Source: Butyrivibrio hungatei NK4A153 (GTDB lineage: Bacteria > Bacillota > Clostridia > Lachnospirales > Lachnospiraceae). Taken from it: a stretch of DNA of 64,000 nt. The stretch spans positions 1 to 64,000 of the forward strand of contig NZ_KE384196.1 in the NCBI RefSeq assembly GCF_000424465.1. Direction: 5' to 3'. The position numbers and the translations under genes were made by a program. Below are positions 59,942 through 64,000 of this stretch, piece by piece (the stretch's first letter is position 1; each line of letters begins with the position of its first letter). Below the pieces are notes generated by a model. It was not told the origin of the DNA, searched no databases, and was given only the letters and a program-made list of their open reading frames with translations.

Positions 59942-61771
59942 TTACTTTTTAAATCCGGCTCTCTTACGAAGTGTAGGATCGAGAATTCTCTTTCTGATAC
60001 GAAGGCTTGTAGGTGTGACCTCAAGAAGCTCATCGTTATCGATGAATTCGATTGCCTGCTCAAGAGACATGATTCTCGGAGGAACAAGTCTCAATGCTTC
60101 GTCTGAAGATGAAGTTCTTGTGTTTGTAAGGTGCTTTGTCTTACATACGTTAACTTCAACGTCTTCGCTCTTTCCACTGGTTCCGATTACCATTCCTGAA
60201 TAAACCTTGTCACCTGTCTTAATGAAGAGCTGACCTCTGTCCTGAGCATTGAAGAGACCGTAAGCTGTAGCTTCACCTGTCTCAAATGCGATTACGGAAC
60301 CGGTCTTTCTATAGTTCATATCTCCCTTGTAAGGAGCATATCCGTCAAAGATTGTATTGATGATTCCGTTACCCTTTGTATCAGTCATGAACTCACCTCT
60401 GTAACCGATAAGTCCACGTGAAGGGATGTTAAACTCAATACGTGTATATCCGCCGTTTCCGGCACCCATGTTTACAAGCTCACCTTTTCTTTCGCCAAGC
60501 TTCTGGATAACGCTTCCTGAGAACTCGTCGGGAACGTCGATGTAGCATTTTTCCATAGGCTCAAGTTTCTGGCCGTTTTCATCTGTGTGATAGATAACCT
60601 CAGCTTTACTTACCGCAAACTCAAATCCTTCACGACGCATTGTCTCGATAAGAACAGAGAGGTGAAGCTCGCCTCGACCTGAAACCTTGAATGTCTCTGT
60701 TGTATCTGTATCTTCTACACGAAGAGAAACGTCTGTGTTGAGCTCTTTGTAAAGTCTGTCTCTGAGGTGACGTGAAGTAACATACTTACCTTCCTGACCT
60801 GCGAGAGGAGAGTCGTTTACAATGAAGTTCATGGATATTGTTGGCTCTGAGATCTTCTGGAAAGGAATTGCAACCTGCTCATCAACGGAACAGATTGTAT
60901 CACCGATCTTAAGATCTTCGATTCCTGAGATGGCAACGATTGAACCGATCTTTGCCTCCTGAACCTCAACTCTTCCGAGACCGTCATACTCATAGAGCTT
61001 GCTGATCTTGGTCTTAACGCGTCTTTCAGGCTCGTGGTGGTTTACTACGATAACTTCCTGGTTTACTTTAACAACACCGTTATCAACCTTACCTACACCG
61101 ATACGTCCTACGTACTCATTGTAGTCGATAGTGCTGATAAGAACCTGTGTGCTCGCATCGGGATCTCCGACGGGAGCGGGTATATAATTAATGATCGTAT
61201 CAAGAAGAGGCTTCATATCCTTGCCTGCTTCATCAAGTGAAAGAGATGATGTTCCTGCTTTTGCGGAAGCGAATACGAACGGGCAGTCAAGCTGGTTGTC
61301 ATCTGCGCCAAGGTCGATGAGAAGTTCAAGAACTTCATCGATAACTTCGTTAGGTCTTGCTTCGGGTCTGTCAATCTTGTTGACACATACGATAACGGGA
61401 AGACCGAGAGACATAGCCTTTCCAAGAACGAACTTGGTCTGGGGCATGGGACCTTCGAAAGCGTCAACAACAAGGATAACGCCGTTAACCATCTTAAGAA
61501 CACGCTCAACCTCGCCGCCGAAATCAGCGTGACCGGGAGTGTCGATGATATTGATCTTGATATCTTTATAAGTAATAGCCGTATTTTTAGACATGATCGT
61601 GATTCCACGCTCTTTTTCGATATCGCCGGAATCCATTACGCGCTCTACAACTTCCTGACCTTCACGGAATACACCGCTCTGTCTCAAAAGTCCGTCAACC
61701 AGAGTTGTTTTACCATGGTCAACGTGTGCAATTATCGCAACGTTTCTAACATCATTTCTTGTCTGCTTCAT
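59942..61771 (-). CDS. typA: Translational GTPase TypA/BipA
   Basis: 609 residues. G-domain motifs: IIAHVDHGKTTLVDGLL (G1), RGITIMSKNTAI (G2), DTPGHADFGGEV (G3), NKIDRPEARP (G4) and ASAKAGTSSL (G5). Domain II follows at about 205-290, then EF-G-like domains and the BipA-specific C-terminal domain (NTIFDGYAPYKGDMNYRKTGS, KTKHLTNTRTSSSDEALRLVPPR). It binds 70S ribosomes like EF-G and LepA and aids 50S assembly and stress growth. Promoter TTGAAC-17-TATAAT lies at 61817-61845. Confidence 0.96.
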   Translation of the reverse strand: MKQTRNDVRNVAIIAHVDHGKTTLVDGLLRQSGVFREGQEVVERVMDSGDIEKERGITIMSKNTAITYKDIKINIIDTPGHADFGGEVERVLKMVNGVILVVDAFEGPMPQTKFVLGKAMSLGLPVIVCVNKIDRPEARPNEVIDEVLELLIDLGADDNQLDCPFVFASAKAGTSSLSLDEAGKDMKPLLDTIINYIPAPVGDPDASTQVLISTIDYNEYVGRIGVGKVDNGVVKVNQEVIVVNHHEPERRVKTKISKLYEYDGLGRVEVQEAKIGSIVAISGIEDLKIGDTICSVDEQVAIPFQKISEPTISMNFIVNDSPLAGQEGKYVTSRHLRDRLYKELNTDVSLRVEDTDTTETFKVSGRGELHLSVLIETMRREGFEFAVSKAEVIYHTDENGQKLEPMEKCYIDVPDEFSGSVIQKLGERKGELVNMGAGNGGYTRIEFNIPSRGLIGYRGEFMTDTKGNGIINTIFDGYAPYKGDMNYRKTGSVIAFETGEATAYGLFNAQDRGQLFIKTGDKVYSGMVIGTSGKSEDVEVNVCKTKHLTNTRTSSSDEALRLVPPRIMSLEQAIEFIDNDELLEVTPTSLRIRKRILDPTLRKRAGFKK

Positions 61772-61816
61772 AAATCTTTTGTCTCCTTAAAAAACACATC
61801 CATTTCAAACTAAGGA

Positions 61817-61845
61817 ATTATAGCACGCGTATTTTTAATGTTCAA
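61817..61845 (-). promoter_or_regulatory. Promoter of typA
   Basis: Minus strand TTGAAC (61845-61840), 17 bp ending in TGC, TATAAT (61822-61817). Confidence 0.8.
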
Positions 61846-61856
61846 CCATAAAATTT

Positions 61857-61886
61857 CACAGAAAAACTGACCTTCTGTGTTAGAAT
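61857..61886 (+). promoter_or_regulatory. Promoter of tldD with upstream inverted repeat
   Basis: Extended -10 TGTTAGAAT (61878-61886). An inverted repeat CACAGAA (61857-61863) / TTCTGTG (61873-61879) reaches the -10 box and may be an operator. Confidence 0.5.
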
Positions 61887-61938
61887 AGAGCGTAGCTGTG
61901 AAGATATGACCCAAATAAAGTTATGAAAGGAGATAATA

Positions 61939-63369
61939 ATGAAAGCTAAATTTTCTATATATTTAAACGACATAGCGTTGAAATTGAAAGAGATGATAGC
62001 AGAGCTTGCAAAAAGCTATGACTATGTCAGCGTTCTTTCAACTGACTCTGTAGGTTTCAATGTCAGAGTATCTCAGCACGTTAAGACTATTGCCGGATCA
62101 ACACTTACAACAGAGAGAGGAAACGTTATAAGGGTTTACAAAGACGGTCTGTACAGCGAATATTCTTTTAACAGATTTGAGGGCGATACCGTAGCTATGG
62201 CAGCCAAGGCTAAGGGAGTTCTTGATCGTCAGCTTGCAGTGTTAAAAGAGACAAATTCAGAAATCTACAATACTCCAAAGCTCGAGGATGAGAAGCAGGA
62301 GCTCTTTGTGGAGATGGAGACGGGCGAACTTCCTGAAGAGACAGATCTTTCGGCTCTTGTCGGTAAGCTTCAGAAGCTCAGCGACGAGGGAGCAGCTCTT
62401 TCTGATGAAGTCATTGATTGCACCTGTGCGGCTCAGTCAACCCACATTTGCAAGATGTTCCTTACACCAAATAAGGACCTTCGACAGAGCTATGTAATTT
62501 CAGAAGGTTTCGTGTACATGATCGGTGACCGTGATGGTAATAGCAATCAGGCTATCAACGGAATTTCTGACAGAGAAGGTCCGGAAATCTTTGACAGACT
62601 CGGAGACCTCGTCAATAAGAGTTTCAAGGAACTTCAGGACAGCCTTGGTTCTGAGCACGTGATTCCCGGAGAGTACGAGATCATCACTGCTCCCGACGTT
62701 TCGGGACTTATCGCTCACGAGGCATTCGGTCACGGCGTTGAGATGGATATGTTCGTTAAGAAAAGAGCTCTCGGAGCAGATTATATTGATAAGAGGGTTG
62801 GATCGGATCTTGTTACCATGCATGAAGGGGCAAACTGCGTAAAAGACGTATCCAGCTATGCATTTGACGATGAAGGAACTCTGGCGGGCGATGTTATCGA
62901 GATTGAAAAGGGTATCCTTAAGGCAGGTATATGCGATGCCCTGGCAGCTCTCAGACTCGGAACAAAGCCAACCGGTAACGGTAAGAGAGAGAACTTCGAG
63001 CACAAGGTTTATACAAGAATGACAAATACAATGTTTGATAAGGGAACATCCACAAAAGAAGAGATGATCGCTTCGGTTAAGAAGGGATATCTTTTAGACG
63101 GAATTGATGCCGGAATGGAGGATCCAAAGCACTGGGGAATTCAGTGCATCATAGCAAGGGGCTACGAGATCATCGACGGAAAGCTCACCGGAAAGGTGGT
63201 TTCTCCTGTTGTTCTCACGGGCTATGTGCCCGATCTTCTTGGATCCATTTCCATGGCCAGCAACGACTATATATCATTCGGAGACGGAGCCTGCGGAAAA
63301 GGCCACAAGGAATGGGTTAAGGTTTCAGACGGCGGCCCATACCTGAAGGCGGTGGCAAGACTTGGATAA
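61939..63369 (+). CDS. tldD: TldD-family metalloprotease
   Basis: 476 residues behind AAAGGAG. N-terminal domain about 1-200 with SYDYVSVLSTDSVGFNVRVSQ. The zinc site HEAFGH lies at about residue 260 in SGLIAHEAFGHGVEMDMF, matching the HExxxH of TldD, with the third ligand Cys expected in the C-terminal GKGHKEWVKVSDGGPYLK region. TldD/TldE form a hollow heterodimer that degrades unfolded peptides, and process microcins in some species. The partner gene follows after 13 nt. Confidence 0.9.
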   Translation: MKAKFSIYLNDIALKLKEMIAELAKSYDYVSVLSTDSVGFNVRVSQHVKTIAGSTLTTERGNVIRVYKDGLYSEYSFNRFEGDTVAMAAKAKGVLDRQLAVLKETNSEIYNTPKLEDEKQELFVEMETGELPEETDLSALVGKLQKLSDEGAALSDEVIDCTCAAQSTHICKMFLTPNKDLRQSYVISEGFVYMIGDRDGNSNQAINGISDREGPEIFDRLGDLVNKSFKELQDSLGSEHVIPGEYEIITAPDVSGLIAHEAFGHGVEMDMFVKKRALGADYIDKRVGSDLVTMHEGANCVKDVSSYAFDDEGTLAGDVIEIEKGILKAGICDALAALRLGTKPTGNGKRENFEHKVYTRMTNTMFDKGTSTKEEMIASVKKGYLLDGIDAGMEDPKHWGIQCIIARGYEIIDGKLTGKVVSPVVLTGYVPDLLGSISMASNDYISFGDGACGKGHKEWVKVSDGGPYLKAVARLG

Positions 63370-63382
63370 AGGGGATGAGAAG

Positions 63383-64000
63383 ATGACAGATAAGATAATT
63401 GAACTTTTGAAAAACTCAGGCGCAGATGCCTGGGAAGTTACAGATACATGTACAGAGGGCTGGGAGTTCTATTTCATCGGACACAGGCTTGATCAGAACA
63501 GAGTTCGCGACGTTGAGCACATAGAGGTAATTGTTCACAGAAAGCTGGATGACGGCAAGTTCCTTGGAAGCGCATCGCAGGAGATAGCGCCGACAGCAAC
63601 GGAAGCCGAGGCTAAAAAGATTATCGACGACCTTTATGAGAGAGCTTCCTATGTTAAGAATCCATACTACGAGCTCAATAAGAAGCCTGTTAAGGGAGTG
63701 GATGAGAACTTTGATCCACAGCAGATGGCAAAGGATTATATCGAAGCTATGCAGCATATTCCCGAGACTTCAGGCGAGGACATCAATTCCTATGAGATCT
63801 TTGCTGAGAACTGCAAGAGAAGATACGTCAACTCTGAGGGCATTGATGTTACGATCTCTTACCCGAGTTCAACCGTCGAAGTTGTTGTCAATGCAAGAAA
63901 CGATGAGCATGAGATCGAGCTTTACCGCATGTATACTGCAGGAACATGTGACAGAGAGAATCTGGTAAAAGAAATTTCGGATACTCTTAAGTATGGTAAG
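63383..64000 (+). CDS. PmbA/TldE-family protein, 5' part (continues past the window)
   Basis: 206 codons from the ATG at 63383 (GGGGATGAGAAG upstream) stay open to the right edge. The sequence begins MTDKIIELLKNSGADAWEV and contains IEVIVHRKLDDGKFLGSASQEI and FAENCKRRYVNSEGIDVTISYP, the N-terminal domain layout of TldD/PmbA proteins. As the second gene after tldD it should be the non-catalytic TldE/PmbA partner, but its C-terminal half is not in the window, so absence of a zinc site cannot be checked. Confidence 0.8.
   Translation, partial: MTDKIIELLKNSGADAWEVTDTCTEGWEFYFIGHRLDQNRVRDVEHIEVIVHRKLDDGKFLGSASQEIAPTATEAEAKKIIDDLYERASYVKNPYYELNKKPVKGVDENFDPQQMAKDYIEAMQHIPETSGEDINSYEIFAENCKRRYVNSEGIDVTISYPSSTVEVVVNARNDEHEIELYRMYTAGTCDRENLVKEISDTLKYGK

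Overview
The window looks like chromosome of a butyrate-forming, motile member of the Lachnospiraceae, most likely Butyrivibrio or a close relative. Supporting evidence: a complete thl-crt-hbd-bcd-etfB-etfA run, a short flagellin, Gram-positive-type promoters and AGGAGG ribosome sites, PBP1a-type wall synthases, and many TTG/GTG starts. The genus is an inference; there is no rRNA in the window.

Layout. 1-0.4 kb: end of a probable IS21-like element with six 22-bp repeats. 0.4-1.7 kb: a coiled-coil remnant and a higBA toxin-antitoxin pair. 1.7-20.2 kb: a surface-glycan island built round the flagellin gene (6471-7292). It has two paralogous glycosyltransferase families on both sides of flagellin, a three-domain glycosyltransferase, a LicD fusion, an epimerase-like enzyme, a CTP:glucose-1-phosphate cytidylyltransferase and a ThDP-dependent enzyme. 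I read it as a flagellin glycosylation locus making a CDP-activated, perhaps branched-chain, sugar. 20.2-21.2 kb: a secreted barnase-like RNase and its barstar. 21.2-29.5 kb: permease, M18 aminopeptidase, SseB-like protein, CheX/CheY-like pair, YmfI-like reductase, HAD phosphatase and thioredoxin reductase. 29.7-34.1 kb: NlpC/P60 wall hydrolase, a DnaA-box cluster, hpf, and a translationally coupled CotH-like protein. 34.3-40.8 kb: crotonyl-CoA/butyryl-CoA pathway. 40.9-43.5 kb: CbiM-CbiQ-CbiO metal transporter. 43.5-49.5 kb: second thiolase, HD-GYP regulator, tRNA-Arg, rRNA methyltransferase, degenerate amidase, RdgB and phosphodiesterase. 49.6-50.4 kb: six tRNA genes. 50.4-51.2 kb: an IS200-type element. 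51.5-59.0 kb (minus strand): MATE exporter, tRNA-Leu and two tandem PBP1a paralogues. 59.1-64 kb: YigZ, TypA, TldD and the start of PmbA/TldE.

The most novel signal is a family of intergenic two-hairpin elements. Copies follow crt, hbd and bcd and also sit between tRNA genes (36442-36513, 37441-37609, 38828-38903, 49821-49897, 50101-50165). Loops and internal-loop bases are conserved while helices change by paired substitutions, which points to a structured RNA. Other signals worth attention are promoters placing transcription starts on the ATG (leaderless mRNAs), two CsrA-type GGA sites in the flagellin leader, a five-box DnaA cluster away from dnaA, and a second pair of repeated hairpins beside the IS200 element.
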